Source of the DNA: SIG603 sp964370405
Lineage (GTDB): Bacteria; Bacillota; Clostridia; Oscillospirales; Acutalibacteraceae
Direction: 5' to 3'
DNA: 23,264 nt
Assembly (NCBI GenBank): GCA_964370405.1
Contig: CAYJJB010000029.1
Location: forward strand, 1-23,264
The translations under genes and the position numbers were made by a program. Under the pieces are notes generated by a model that worked only from the letters and a program-made list of their open reading frames with translations, did not search any database and had not been told where the DNA came from. Of the stretch, positions 12,260 through 21,032 are shown one piece after another. Within the stretch, counting starts at the first letter, position 1, and each line of letters opens with the position of its first letter.

Positions 12260-15253
12260 TTATTCAAATTTTAAAAACAGTTCAAATACAAACTCTTCTT
12301 CATTCATTCTGTACTTCTCTAAAAGCTCTGGTCCACAGGCTCCTGAGCCTACACCGCTGTGCTTATAATCAAGATGAAGCACTATGTCGTCGCTTTTTTC
12401 AAGCTCAAAATTATGCGTTTTGCTTGCAAGCTCTTCTCTTGTATAGTGAGAGGCATTAAAGCTAAATGGTTTTTCAGAGCACACATAAAGTGCAACTGCG
12501 CCGTCATTTATATTAAATTGCTTACAGCCAAAATGGCTTCCATTTTCTTGTGGCATAATGTAATCTTCATGCAGATTTTCAACTTTATCGGCAAATAGAC
12601 CAAGATATGATGAAATGTGCTTGTCCTCATAACTCTCAAAAGGACCATAACCAAAGTACTCTACATTATCAAAAGTTTTAGGTAAGAACATGCGAATACC
12701 AAAGCGTGGAAGATATGGAAAATCAGCTTTTTTCTTGCAATTAAGCTCCATGCGCATGTCGCCATAAGCATCTATTTCCCATATAGCCTCTATGCTAATT
12801 ATTTTTTGGATATATATAGCCGCAATTGACATGCTGCATTTTATTACTGCAATACCGTCTGTAACTTCACAGCTTGTGTCATACACTTTTACAGTTTTTC
12901 TGTCATATCCGTATTGCTTCCATATAGGGTCTATGTACATATCGTTGTCTGTAGGTGCTCTGTAAATGTCAAGCTCCATAGGCTTTGTAAGTAAGCTCAC
13001 ATTATTTTTTACTATGCTGTCAAACATACCTTTTTTCTTGTTAAAGCTATGTTTAAAGACGTCTGATGATATATAAATTATCTCATCATCTTCTTCAATA
13101 AAAATGTCGCCTCTTACATGCTCTGGTCTATTATATACACCATTTGAAATTATAATTTCGTCAAACCCTAAGGGGAAACCCTTTTCGTAAAAGTCTGTGT
13201 CTTCTTTTGCAGAATAATAAATCAGCACGCTAACAGTTTTATCGCTGTCATAATCCATGGGAATACTTACGGTTTTTGTGGCGTGAGGTGCAATGCTTAT
13301 ATCATCTATAACTCCACCATATGCGGTCTCTCCGTCCTCTAAAACTTCATAAGACACTTGGGCAAAGTCTAGGACATCTGTAAAATCTAAGGTGTTATAT
13401 AAATCTATTTCACCTTTTTCAACATTTTTAAGGCTTGCTCTTATAGGTCTTATACCATTTTTAAATTCAATAAGCCCTGTGTGTGGTGTTCTGTCAGGGT
13501 ACACTAGTCCGTCCATGCAGAAGTTGCCATCATGCGGAAACTCGCCAAAATCGCCACCATATCTGTAAATTGGTTTATTATCAGGGGTTGTGCCACAGTA
13601 AATTGCGTGGTCGCACCACTCCCAAACAAAGCCACCTACAAAGCCGTCATATTTATAAATTTGCTTTTGATAATCTTCAATATCGCCAGGTCCATTTCCC
13701 ATTGCGTGCACATATTCGCACTGAATAAATGGCAGAGTGTTATTTTCATCTGCAAAATACTCATCAATTTTTTCTGTTGGGTAATACATTTGGCTCATCA
13801 TGTCAAGCATGGACTTATCATTTTTTCTGCCATAAGCTTCAAAATTGCAGTTTTCATAATGCAAAAGTCTTGATGGGTCGTAAGATTTTACCCATCTTCC
13901 AGCCTCTTCCAAATTTTCGCCAAAGCCAGACTCGTTTCCAAGTGACCACATAATTACGCAGGGATTATTTTTATCCCTTATAACGTTTTTCTTGTTTCTA
14001 TCAAGTATAGCTTTTTTAAACATTGGGTTTATCGCAAGGTCTGAATATCTGTCTGTGTTGAAGTCGCCATAAGTGGAGGTTGCGCCGTGCGACTCCAAAT
14101 CTGCCTCGCCCATTACATAAAAGCCCATTTCACTGCAAAGTTGTAAAAACCACGGTGCGTTTGGGTAATGGCTTGTACGAATTGCGTTTATATTGTGTTG
14201 TTTCATCAAAATTAGGTCTTCTAAAGCCTGTTCATAACTTATAGTATAGCCTGTTACAGGGTCGCTGTCGTGGCGGTTGACGCCCTTAATTTTTATGTTT
14301 TGATTATTAAAATAAATCACGCCATTTTGCACATTTATTTCCCAAATGCCAAGTTGTTGTGAAATAACTTCATCATCAGTGCAAAGCAAAATATTGTAAA
14401 GATATGGGTCTTCAGCGCTCCAAAGTTTTGGCTCTTCAATACTAAATTTAATTTTACCTTTTTTCTCTTGAACCTCGGATAAAAGTTTGCCACTTGATGT
14501 GAAAAGCTTTCCAGTTACTTTAACATCACCAATTTTCTCGATTTCAACAGTTACATTTGCTTTAGTATAGTTTTTATTAAGCTCTTTTTTTACAAAAAAA
14601 TCTCTAATATGATTTTTAGGACGCTTTAAAAGGTAAACATCTCTAAAAATTCCACTCATTCTAAATTTGTCTTGATCTTCAAGATAAGTGCCTACACACC
14701 ATTTTAGAACAAGTACGGCTATGCTGTTTTCGCCTTTTACTAAAAGCTCAGTGACGTCAAACTCGCTTGTGCTGTGTGACACTTGGCTAAAGCCTGCAAA
14801 CTCGCCATTTACCCAAAGGTAAAAACAGGAGTCAACTCCCTCAAAATTAAGGTAAGTTTTACCTTTTAAATCCTTGTCACTAAGTTCAAAATTTCTTACA
14901 TATAATCCACAAGGATTGTCATCGGGTACATATGGCGGATCAAATGGTATGGGGTAGTGGATGTTTGTGTACATATGCTTGTCATAGCCAAAATTTTGCC
15001 AGCAAGAAGGCACAGGTATTTCGTCCATTTCGTTTTCATCTATCAAAATTTCATCGCCAAGAGCACTAGAGGGCAAGGCTTTTTCAAAACTTTCAAAGTA
15101 TTTAAAATTCCAAATACCGTTTAAAAGAGTGATTTTTGATGACTGACCTTTTAACACCTCTTTTTCATTCTTAAACGGAATGAAGTAGCTTCTGTCAGGG
15201 CAAGTGCCAAGATGTAACAAATTAGGATTTTCATGAATTTTTTTAAATTGCAT
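12260..15253 (-). CDS. lacZ: Beta-galactosidase, GH2 family (LacZ type)
   Basis: This retaining glycosidase hydrolyses beta-galactosides such as lactose. The 997-residue product has the full five-domain LacZ layout. The jelly-roll sugar-binding domain (about 40-210) contains PVPSCWQNFGYD and EDQDKFRMSGIFRDVYL. An Ig-like domain follows, then the TIM barrel with GVNRHDSDPVTG (324-335) and IRTSHYPNAP (358-367). The acid/base is E441 in SLGNESGFG and the nucleophile is E513 in IQCEYVHAMGNG. The C-terminal small-chain domain has RAPTDND (765-771), MPQENGSH and HSGVGSGACGP. There is no signal peptide, so it acts inside the cell on imported sugar, although no permease is nearby. A GGGG-rich Shine-Dalgarno precedes the ATG. 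Substrate preference among beta-galactosides is not provable. Confidence 0.93.
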   Translation of the reverse strand: MQFKKIHENPNLLHLGTCPDRSYFIPFKNEKEVLKGQSSKITLLNGIWNFKYFESFEKALPSSALGDEILIDENEMDEIPVPSCWQNFGYDKHMYTNIHYPIPFDPPYVPDDNPCGLYVRNFELSDKDLKGKTYLNFEGVDSCFYLWVNGEFAGFSQVSHSTSEFDVTELLVKGENSIAVLVLKWCVGTYLEDQDKFRMSGIFRDVYLLKRPKNHIRDFFVKKELNKNYTKANVTVEIEKIGDVKVTGKLFTSSGKLLSEVQEKKGKIKFSIEEPKLWSAEDPYLYNILLCTDDEVISQQLGIWEINVQNGVIYFNNQNIKIKGVNRHDSDPVTGYTISYEQALEDLILMKQHNINAIRTSHYPNAPWFLQLCSEMGFYVMGEADLESHGATSTYGDFNTDRYSDLAINPMFKKAILDRNKKNVIRDKNNPCVIMWSLGNESGFGENLEEAGRWVKSYDPSRLLHYENCNFEAYGRKNDKSMLDMMSQMYYPTEKIDEYFADENNTLPFIQCEYVHAMGNGPGDIEDYQKQIYKYDGFVGGFVWEWCDHAIYCGTTPDNKPIYRYGGDFGEFPHDGNFCMDGLVYPDRTPHTGLIEFKNGIRPIRASLKNVEKGEIDLYNTLDFTDVLDFAQVSYEVLEDGETAYGGVIDDISIAPHATKTVSIPMDYDSDKTVSVLIYYSAKEDTDFYEKGFPLGFDEIIISNGVYNRPEHVRGDIFIEEDDEIIYISSDVFKHSFNKKKGMFDSIVKNNVSLLTKPMELDIYRAPTDNDMYIDPIWKQYGYDRKTVKVYDTSCEVTDGIAVIKCSMSIAAIYIQKIISIEAIWEIDAYGDMRMELNCKKKADFPYLPRFGIRMFLPKTFDNVEYFGYGPFESYEDKHISSYLGLFADKVENLHEDYIMPQENGSHFGCKQFNINDGAVALYVCSEKPFSFNASHYTREELASKTHNFELEKSDDIVLHLDYKHSGVGSGACGPELLEKYRMNEEEFVFELFLKFE

Positions 15254-15271
15254 AGTTTTCCCCTTTCTTCT

Positions 15272-15296
15272 GCCTGCCGTATAAAGATTGGCAAGC
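15272..15296 (-). promoter_or_regulatory. Short stem-loop in the beta-galactosidase leader
   Basis: Read on the minus strand, GCTTGCC and GGCAGGC pair over an 11-nt loop (one G-U pair), about 20 nt before the start codon. It could be a leader hairpin or operator; only the symmetry is seen. A possible minus-strand -10 TATAAT lies at 15331-15336 without a convincing -35. Confidence 0.3.
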
Positions 15297-15322
15297 TAAT
15301 TTTATTATCTTCGTATTTCGAC

Positions 15323-15351
15323 TTGAAAAAATTATAAAAATAAAGTAAAAT
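15323..15351 (+). promoter_or_regulatory. Sigma-A-type promoter for the GT-C fusion gene
   Basis: TTGAAA (15323-15328), a 17-nt spacer and TAAAAT (15346-15351) lie about 33 nt before the ATG at 15385. The site overlaps the region where a minus-strand beta-galactosidase promoter would sit. Confidence 0.6.
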
Positions 15352-15384
15352 AAAATATCTACTTTAGTTTTTTATGGAGGTTTT

Positions 15385-18300
15385 ATGGTTGCATTTACCA
15401 CAATAATCAGCATACTCTTTTGTATGCCTTTGATATATTTTTCGCTAAAATTTGCAAAAACATCAGGCGGACAAGGTCTGAGCGCACCAAAATTTCAGTA
15501 CACATTAATAATTATTTCGGTAATGTTTTTCGCAGCACTTTTGCTTAGGCTAGTGCTCGCATTTTCGGTTGAGGGTTATTCAACCGACATAGGAACCTTT
15601 AAATCGTGGGGCAGCCTTACAAATTCTGCGGGATATCAAAATGTTTACAGCGAAGCAAGTTTTCTTGACTATCCACCGGGGTATCTTTATGTTCTGTCTT
15701 TTTTAGACCATGTTAGAAGTTTTTTCGGACTTGAATTTGTAGACTCTATGTACACCATGATATTAAAAACTCCCTCAATTTTAGCCGATTTGGCAAGCGC
15801 TTTTATCGTTTATAAAATGGCTGCTAAAAGATGGGGTGAAAATTTTGGAATTTTTACAAGCGCTGCGTATTTGTTTTGTCCGGCAGTTATACTTAACAGT
15901 GCAATTTGGGGGCAAATTGACTCTTTTTGCACACTTTTAGTACTGTTTAGCCTGCATTTTCTAAAAAAAGACAAATATCTTTTTGCAGGACTCATTTATG
16001 GGTTGTGCAGTCTTTGCAAACCACAAATGCTTATGTTTGCGCCAATATTCTTATTTTACACCATATATAAAAAAGCATATAAGGGACTAATTATAGGACT
16101 TGCTTCTTGCTTTTTTATCATTATACTACTCTCCACACCATTTATCAACAACTTTAATTATTTTTGGCTTGTGGAAAAATATGCGGCAACTATGGCGTCT
16201 TATCCGTATATGAGTGTAAACGCATATAACTTCTGGGCACTGCTTACACTAAACTGGGTACCTCTTCCACAAAATGAAATTTTTACCTTCGTTTTAAACT
16301 GGAGCGCACCTGTTTTGGTCTGCATTTTAAGCGGTATTTTCATGTTTAAATGCAAAAGTAAAATAAGGATTTATGCCACAGCGGCAATAATTACTTCCAC
16401 CATGTACATTTTTGCAATTAAAATGCACGAAAGATATTTTTTTCCAACGCTTTTATTTTTACTGATAATTTATGTTTTGACAAAGGACAGAAGGTTTATA
16501 TATTGCTTCTCGCTCTTTACCATAGTGCATACAATAAATGTATTTTACGTAATGATTACCCCAGGATATTTTCCACCGGGAAACTCTTGGTATATATTAA
16601 TTTTGTCAGCAATATTCTTTTTTACTTATCTTTACATGATGTACCTTTTTTATCTTTACATGAAACTGCCAAAAGATGTGGAGGGTATCAATGTGCCAAA
16701 ACCTCTTTACAAAATTAAACATGACCTAAAAGTTGGTTTTTATAAAGAGGAAAAAGTACAAAGATTTAGCAAAAAATTAAACAAAAGGGATGTAATTGTA
16801 GTTTTGCTCATCACATCTTTTTACAGCATTTTTGCTTTTTGGAATTTGGGAGATACCAGCACTGCAAATACTTCGTGGCTTCCTACAAGTGGCGACGAAG
16901 TAGTAGTTAAAACAAATGGTGAGTACACGCACATAAACTATCTTATAGGCATAGCAAAAGGTGAAAATAGCAGTAGTCGTGTGGCATCAAACATAACTAT
17001 TTATGCATCAGATGATGGAGAGAATTTTACAGAGATTAAGAGCCTGTCAAATCAAAGTTTTTCTTTTGTGTATCAGTGGCAGTCCTTTGATGTTATAGAC
17101 TCACCACAGTATATAAAACTTGTAGCAAATGATGATATATCAGTTTTAAATGAAATTGCATTTGTAAACCAGACTACAGGCCAAAAACTTGAAAGCACAT
17201 TGGTATCGGGTGGGGGAGAGCTTCTTTTAGACGAATGGAGCAGTGTGCCTGTGTACCCAGGGTATAAAAATTCTACATATTTTGATGAAATTTATCATGC
17301 AAGAACTGCGTATGAATATTTAAATGGCATAGAACCTTATGAAAATACTCACCCACCACTTGGCAAGCTGATAATTTCATTTTTTATTACAATTTTTGGG
17401 ATGAACCCATTTGGCTGGCGTTTTGCAGGGGCTCTTTTTGGAGTGCTTATGCTACCAGTACTTTACTTTATACTTAGAAGGTTTTTCAAAAGTTCGGTGC
17501 TTTGTGGTGCAGGTATATTCTTATTTGCCTTTGACTTCATGCATTTTACTCAAACAAGAATAGCCACAATAGACACATATTCGGTCTTTTTCATACTGCT
17601 TATGTATGCGGCGATGATAGTATTTTGTCAAAAAGACATAATAAACAGTTCTTTAAAATCTTTAATGCTTCCACTTTTATTAAGCGGAATTTTTATGGGG
17701 CTTGGAATTGCCTCAAAATGGACCTGTGCTTATGCAGCTATAGGACTTGCTGTTATGTTCTTTACAAAAATAATAAGCAGTTTGCTTGATGCACGAAAAG
17801 ATGAGGAAAATCTTAAACTTATAAAAAATAAAAGCATGTTAACATGTCTTTTCTGTGTTGCATTTTTTATAATAATTCCATTTGGAATTTATTTTGTAAG
17901 CTTTTTGCCAATGTATTTAATAGATTACAATAGTTCAGATATTTTCGGTGTGTTTATACGTTCGCAAACTCACATGTTTAATTACCATTCAGGACTTGTG
18001 TCAAACCATCCATTTGCCTCTCCTTATTATGAATGGCCATTAAATATTAGAAGCATATGGTACTTTGTTTCATATAATTTTGAAGGTACAGGACTTTATT
18101 CAAGCATATCCGCACTTGGAAACCCTGCTGTGTGGTGGAGTGGTTTTATTGCGCTGGCATATGCAATTTTTAGAAAAGTTGTAAGAAAAAGCGAAGTTTT
18201 AAACTTTATAGTAATAGGCTTTTTGGCAGTATATTTGCCATGGGTATTAATTCCAAGAGAAACTTTTGTTTATCACTATTTTACGGCAGTGCCATTTATT

Positions 18301-18528
18301 GTAACGGCAATAATATACGCATTTAGCAAAATGCAAGAAAAAAAGCAATTTACTTTAAACCTGTCTAGCAAAACGCTTAGTATAGATCTTTCACATATAG
18401 GATTAATTTTTCTTTGCGCAGTGAGTTTCATGCTATTTTTAGGATTTTATCCAGTAATTTCAGGTGCGCCAGTATCGCAAGAATATGCAAACGGGCTTGA
18501 ATGGCTTACAACGTGGAATTTTTTATGA
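15385..18528 (+). CDS. Large membrane protein fusing two GT-C glycosyltransferase halves around a beta-rich module
   Basis: The 1047-residue product has many membrane helices in two blocks. Residues 1-430 resemble lipid-carrier-dependent GT-C enzymes, with STDIGTFKSWG (D68) in the first outer loop, DYPPGYLYVL (95-104), IWGQIDSF (174-181) and MHERYFFP (347-354). Residues about 430-470 form a charged cytoplasmic linker. After one helix (470-487), residues about 490-615 form a soluble beta-rich stretch (NITIYASDDGENFTEIKSL, WQSFDVI, QYIKLVAND) resembling a discoidin/F5-8C module, expected outside the membrane. From about 620 the protein resembles protein O-mannosyltransferases: YFDEIYHARTAYEYL with the D634-E635 pair, THPPLGKLIISF, RIATIDTY and ASKWTCAY, then a PMT-type C-terminal helix bundle with YEWPLNIRSIWYF. 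GGAGG at 15376-15380 precedes the ATG. The sugar donor is presumably a polyprenyl-phosphate sugar; the acceptor is unknown. Confidence 0.8.
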   Translation: MVAFTTIISILFCMPLIYFSLKFAKTSGGQGLSAPKFQYTLIIISVMFFAALLLRLVLAFSVEGYSTDIGTFKSWGSLTNSAGYQNVYSEASFLDYPPGYLYVLSFLDHVRSFFGLEFVDSMYTMILKTPSILADLASAFIVYKMAAKRWGENFGIFTSAAYLFCPAVILNSAIWGQIDSFCTLLVLFSLHFLKKDKYLFAGLIYGLCSLCKPQMLMFAPIFLFYTIYKKAYKGLIIGLASCFFIIILLSTPFINNFNYFWLVEKYAATMASYPYMSVNAYNFWALLTLNWVPLPQNEIFTFVLNWSAPVLVCILSGIFMFKCKSKIRIYATAAIITSTMYIFAIKMHERYFFPTLLFLLIIYVLTKDRRFIYCFSLFTIVHTINVFYVMITPGYFPPGNSWYILILSAIFFFTYLYMMYLFYLYMKLPKDVEGINVPKPLYKIKHDLKVGFYKEEKVQRFSKKLNKRDVIVVLLITSFYSIFAFWNLGDTSTANTSWLPTSGDEVVVKTNGEYTHINYLIGIAKGENSSSRVASNITIYASDDGENFTEIKSLSNQSFSFVYQWQSFDVIDSPQYIKLVANDDISVLNEIAFVNQTTGQKLESTLVSGGGELLLDEWSSVPVYPGYKNSTYFDEIYHARTAYEYLNGIEPYENTHPPLGKLIISFFITIFGMNPFGWRFAGALFGVLMLPVLYFILRRFFKSSVLCGAGIFLFAFDFMHFTQTRIATIDTYSVFFILLMYAAMIVFCQKDIINSSLKSLMLPLLLSGIFMGLGIASKWTCAYAAIGLAVMFFTKIISSLLDARKDEENLKLIKNKSMLTCLFCVAFFIIIPFGIYFVSFLPMYLIDYNSSDIFGVFIRSQTHMFNYHSGLVSNHPFASPYYEWPLNIRSIWYFVSYNFEGTGLYSSISALGNPAVWWSGFIALAYAIFRKVVRKSEVLNFIVIGFLAVYLPWVLIPRETFVYHYFTAVPFIVTAIIYAFSKMQEKKQFTLNLSSKTLSIDLSHIGLIFLCAVSFMLFLGFYPVISGAPVSQEYANGLEWLTTWNFL

Positions 18529-18574
18529 TTTAGCATTATGTTTATAAAGAAAAAATAACCGCAAAAAATAATTA

Positions 18575-18718
18575 ATGCCAAATCATTTTCATGCAATCAT
18601 CATAATAGAAAAGGCGGATATTGAATCCGCCCCTACGTTAGCACAAATAATTCGGACATTTAAAAGATATTCAACGATAGAATATATTAAAATGGTAAAA
18701 TGCAATATGTTACCACAC
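18575..18718 (+). pseudogene. Remnant of a REP-associated (Y1/HUH) transposase
   Basis: The frame starting at 18575 reads MPNHFHAIIIIE, the HUH (H-F-H) core of IS200-like/RAYT transposases, then APTLAQIIRTFKRYST, the next conserved block of the family. An in-frame TAA lies just before the ATG, so the N-terminal third is missing. Similarity fades after about residue 48 and the C-terminal tyrosine region is not recognisable. Full-length members are roughly 150-200 residues. The segment between the two blocks (18613-18637) contains the palindrome GGCGGATattgaATCCGCC and ends in CCTACG, related to the GTAGGGGCG repeat at 12133-12211. It is probably a decayed copy with no activity. Confidence 0.65.
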
Positions 18719-18744
18719 AAAATGACCATAATCTACATAAAAGC

Positions 18745-18780
18745 AAACTGTCACTATCATTTTTTTGATAGTGACAGTTT
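18745..18780. terminator. Perfect 15-bp hairpin terminator between convergent genes
   Basis: AAACTGTCACTATCA (18745-18759) and its exact complement (18766-18780) enclose a T6 loop. It begins 2 nt after the argF stop on the minus strand and is followed there by GCTTTTATG. On the + strand it follows the GT-C gene and the transposase remnant. It most likely ends the arginine operon and may work both ways; the downstream U-tract is weak on either strand. Confidence 0.8.
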
Positions 18781-18782
18781 GT

Positions 18783-19685
18783 TTATTTCATACAGTGTAC
18801 TAAAACTGCTTTTTGTGCGTGTAGTCTGTTTTCTGCCTCGTCAAAAATTGGACCTGCGTTTGCTTCAAATACCTTTGCGGTAATTTCTTCTTCTCTGTGT
18901 GCAGGTAGGCAGTGAAGCACTATACATTCTTCGTTTGCAACTGCCACCATTTCATCGTTTATGCAGTAGCCTTTAAATGCTTCTAGTCTTTTTGCACTTT
19001 CTTCCTCTTGTCCCATAGATGTCCACACATCGGTAATTAAAACATCAGAGCCTTTTGCGGCTTCCATAGGGTCTGTGTGAATTGAGAAATTTTCATAAGC
19101 TCCCGCAAATTCCAAAATTTCTTTTGGCGGATTGTAGTCTGTAGGGCAGGCAACACTTACTGTCATTCCAACTTTTAAACCTCCGACTATAAGTGAGTTC
19201 ATCATGTTGTTTCCGTCGCCTATAAAGCACATTTTAATATTTTCAAAACTGCCTTTATATTCTCTAATTGTCATTAAATCGGCTAAAACTTGGCATGGAT
19301 GAGCAAAGTCTGTAAGTCCGTTTATAATGGGTATAGAGCCATGTGTAGCTAAATCTTCAACTTCTTTTTGCTCAAAAGTTCTTATCATAATTCCGTCTAA
19401 ATAGCGAGATAGCACTCTTGCAGTGTCTTCTACAGGCTCGCCTCTGCCAATTTGTAAATCTCTTGATGATAAAAACAGTGCGTGACCGCCCAGTTGGTTC
19501 ATGCCAACTTCAAAAGAAACCCTTGTTCTTGTTGAAGCTTTTGCAAAAATCATTCCCAAGGTTTTTCCTTTTAAATGATGGTGAGTTATACCATGCTTTG
19601 TTTCATATTTTAGCTGGTCGGCAAGGTTTAAAACCTCGATGATTTCGTCCTTATCCCAGTCTAAAAGCTTTAATAAATGTTTCAT
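18783..19685 (-). CDS. argF: Ornithine carbamoyltransferase
   Basis: The enzyme joins carbamoyl phosphate and ornithine to give citrulline, the sixth step toward arginine. At 300 residues it has normal length. The carbamoyl-phosphate site has STRTR at 51-55 and HPCQ at 129-132. The ornithine site has DVWTSMGQE (SMG at 223-225) and HCLPAHR (258-264). An AGGAGG precedes the ATG by 4-5 nt. It is the last gene of the operon, 71 nt after argD, and its stop codon almost touches the terminator hairpin. The biosynthetic context favours argF over a catabolic arcB role. Confidence 0.96.
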   Translation of the reverse strand: MKHLLKLLDWDKDEIIEVLNLADQLKYETKHGITHHHLKGKTLGMIFAKASTRTRVSFEVGMNQLGGHALFLSSRDLQIGRGEPVEDTARVLSRYLDGIMIRTFEQKEVEDLATHGSIPIINGLTDFAHPCQVLADLMTIREYKGSFENIKMCFIGDGNNMMNSLIVGGLKVGMTVSVACPTDYNPPKEILEFAGAYENFSIHTDPMEAAKGSDVLITDVWTSMGQEEESAKRLEAFKGYCINDEMVAVANEECIVLHCLPAHREEEITAKVFEANAGPIFDEAENRLHAQKAVLVHCMK

Positions 19686-19698
19686 ATTTCCTCCTTTT

Positions 19699-19771
19699 TT
19701 AGTTGAAATTTGAGAGTTGAGAGTTAAGGTTCACGCCCACTATCAACTATCCATTATCAACTATTAACTAT
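19699..19771. repeat. Short AGTTGATAG-type intergenic repeat overlapping the argD stop
   Basis: The argD-argF spacer contains repeated units. Read on the minus strand they are ATAGTTAATAGTTGATAATG, then GATAGTTGATAGT, with related AACTCTCAACTCTC units on the other side of the centre. The + strand GAGAGTTGAGAGTT and the AACTATCAACTAT at 19744 are imperfect inverted copies, so a weak hairpin is possible. The last codons of argD (I-V-N-S-stop) are written in the repeat itself. Confidence 0.55.
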
Positions 19772-20920
19772 CTTCTCAAATATCTCAAGTCCTTTGTCTA
19801 TGTCTTCATAGCTTATATTAAGTGGTGGTAAAAATCTTACCATGTCTTTTGCTGTAAGCACCAAAAGTCCTTTTTCTGCACAGGCTAAAAGTACTTCTTT
19901 GGCTGTTTTTGTCTTAAGTTTAATTCCTATCATAAGCCCTTTGCCACGTGTTAGCTTTACTTCTTCCATTTGGTTTAACTTACTCATGAAGTATTCGCCT
20001 TTTTTTACAACATCACTTAAAAAGTCCTTATCACTTACTGTTTTTACAATATGGAGTGCACCTGCACAGGCTACTGGGTTTGCCCCATAAGTCGAGCCAT
20101 TGTCGCCTGCTACCATTATGTCTTTAAGCTCCTTGTTTACTATGCAAGTAGAAATTGGAAGTCCGCCGCCAAGCCCTTTTGCGCTTGTTATAATATCGGG
20201 TTTAACGCCCATTCCAAGACTTGAGTAAAAACTGCCTGTCCTGCCTATACCTGTTTGAACCTCGTCTGCAATTAAAAGTATGTCCTTTTCATCACAAAAC
20301 GCTCTAAGTTCTTTTAGGTAAGTTTCATTAAGCGGATTTACTCCGCCCTCACCTTGAACACATTCTATCATTACAGCACAAACATCGTCACTGTAAACGG
20401 CTTTGAGTGCCTCAATGTCGTTTGCCTTGCAGTGGACGAAACCCTCTGTAAGCGGTAAAAACTCCTGATGAAAAACGTCTTGTCCTGTTGCGGCAAGAGT
20501 TGTAATTGTTCTGCCGTGGAAAGAATCAAAAAGAGTTATAATTTTGTGTGCGTTTTTCTTTTTGCCGTATTTTCTTGCAACTTTTATCGCACATTCATTT
20601 GCCTCACAGCCAGAATTTACAAAAAAGCATGCACCCATGTCGGTGTTTTCCACCAATGCCTTTGCAAGGTTTGATGCCACAGGGCTGTAGTAGTAATTGC
20701 TTATGTGTTGAAGTTTTCCAGCCTGCTCTGTCACGGCTTTTGTCCAGCCTGCATCGCAAAAACCTAGGGAATTAACTCCAATACCGCTTGTAAAATCTAT
20801 GTAGTTTTTGCCGTCTACATCTACACAGCGAGAGCCACTGCCGCTTTCAATAGCAACATCAACCCTGCCATAAGTCTGCATAATATAATCTTTATCCATT
20901 TGTTTTACATCATTAAACAT
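19757..20920 (-). CDS. argD: Acetylornithine aminotransferase
   Basis: This PLP enzyme transfers an amino group from glutamate to N-acetylglutamate semialdehyde, giving N-acetylornithine. The start is ATG 20920, with AAGGAGG ending 5 nt upstream at the edge of the sequence gap. The 387-residue length is typical. Class III aminotransferase landmarks are FVNSGCEANECAIKVARKYG (from 100), the FHGRT motif (134-138), ADEVQTGIGRTG (219-230, with PLP-ring D219), and the Schiff-base lysine K248 in TSAKGLGGGLP. It belongs to the argJ-argB-argD-argF order. The apparent open frame joining it to argB is an artefact of the run of N. Its final codons lie in a short repeat. Confidence 0.95.
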   Translation of the reverse strand: MFNDVKQMDKDYIMQTYGRVDVAIESGSGSRCVDVDGKNYIDFTSGIGVNSLGFCDAGWTKAVTEQAGKLQHISNYYYSPVASNLAKALVENTDMGACFFVNSGCEANECAIKVARKYGKKKNAHKIITLFDSFHGRTITTLAATGQDVFHQEFLPLTEGFVHCKANDIEALKAVYSDDVCAVMIECVQGEGGVNPLNETYLKELRAFCDEKDILLIADEVQTGIGRTGSFYSSLGMGVKPDIITSAKGLGGGLPISTCIVNKELKDIMVAGDNGSTYGANPVACAGALHIVKTVSDKDFLSDVVKKGEYFMSKLNQMEEVKLTRGKGLMIGIKLKTKTAKEVLLACAEKGLLVLTAKDMVRFLPPLNISYEDIDKGLEIFEKIVNS

Positions 20921-20932
20921 AATTTCCTCCTT

Positions 20933-21032
20933 NNNNNNNNNNNNNNNNNNNNNNNNNNNNNNNNNNNNNNNNNNNNNNNNNNNNNNNNNNNNNNNNNNNN
21001 NNNNNNNNNNNNNNNNNNNNNNNNNNNNNNNN
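20933..21032. other. Assembly gap of exactly 100 N
   Basis: The run of N is exactly 100 long, the usual placeholder for a gap of unknown size. It hides the 3' end of argB (about 30 codons by comparison with the family length), its stop, and the start of the argB-argD spacer. The true distance is not known. Confidence 0.98.
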
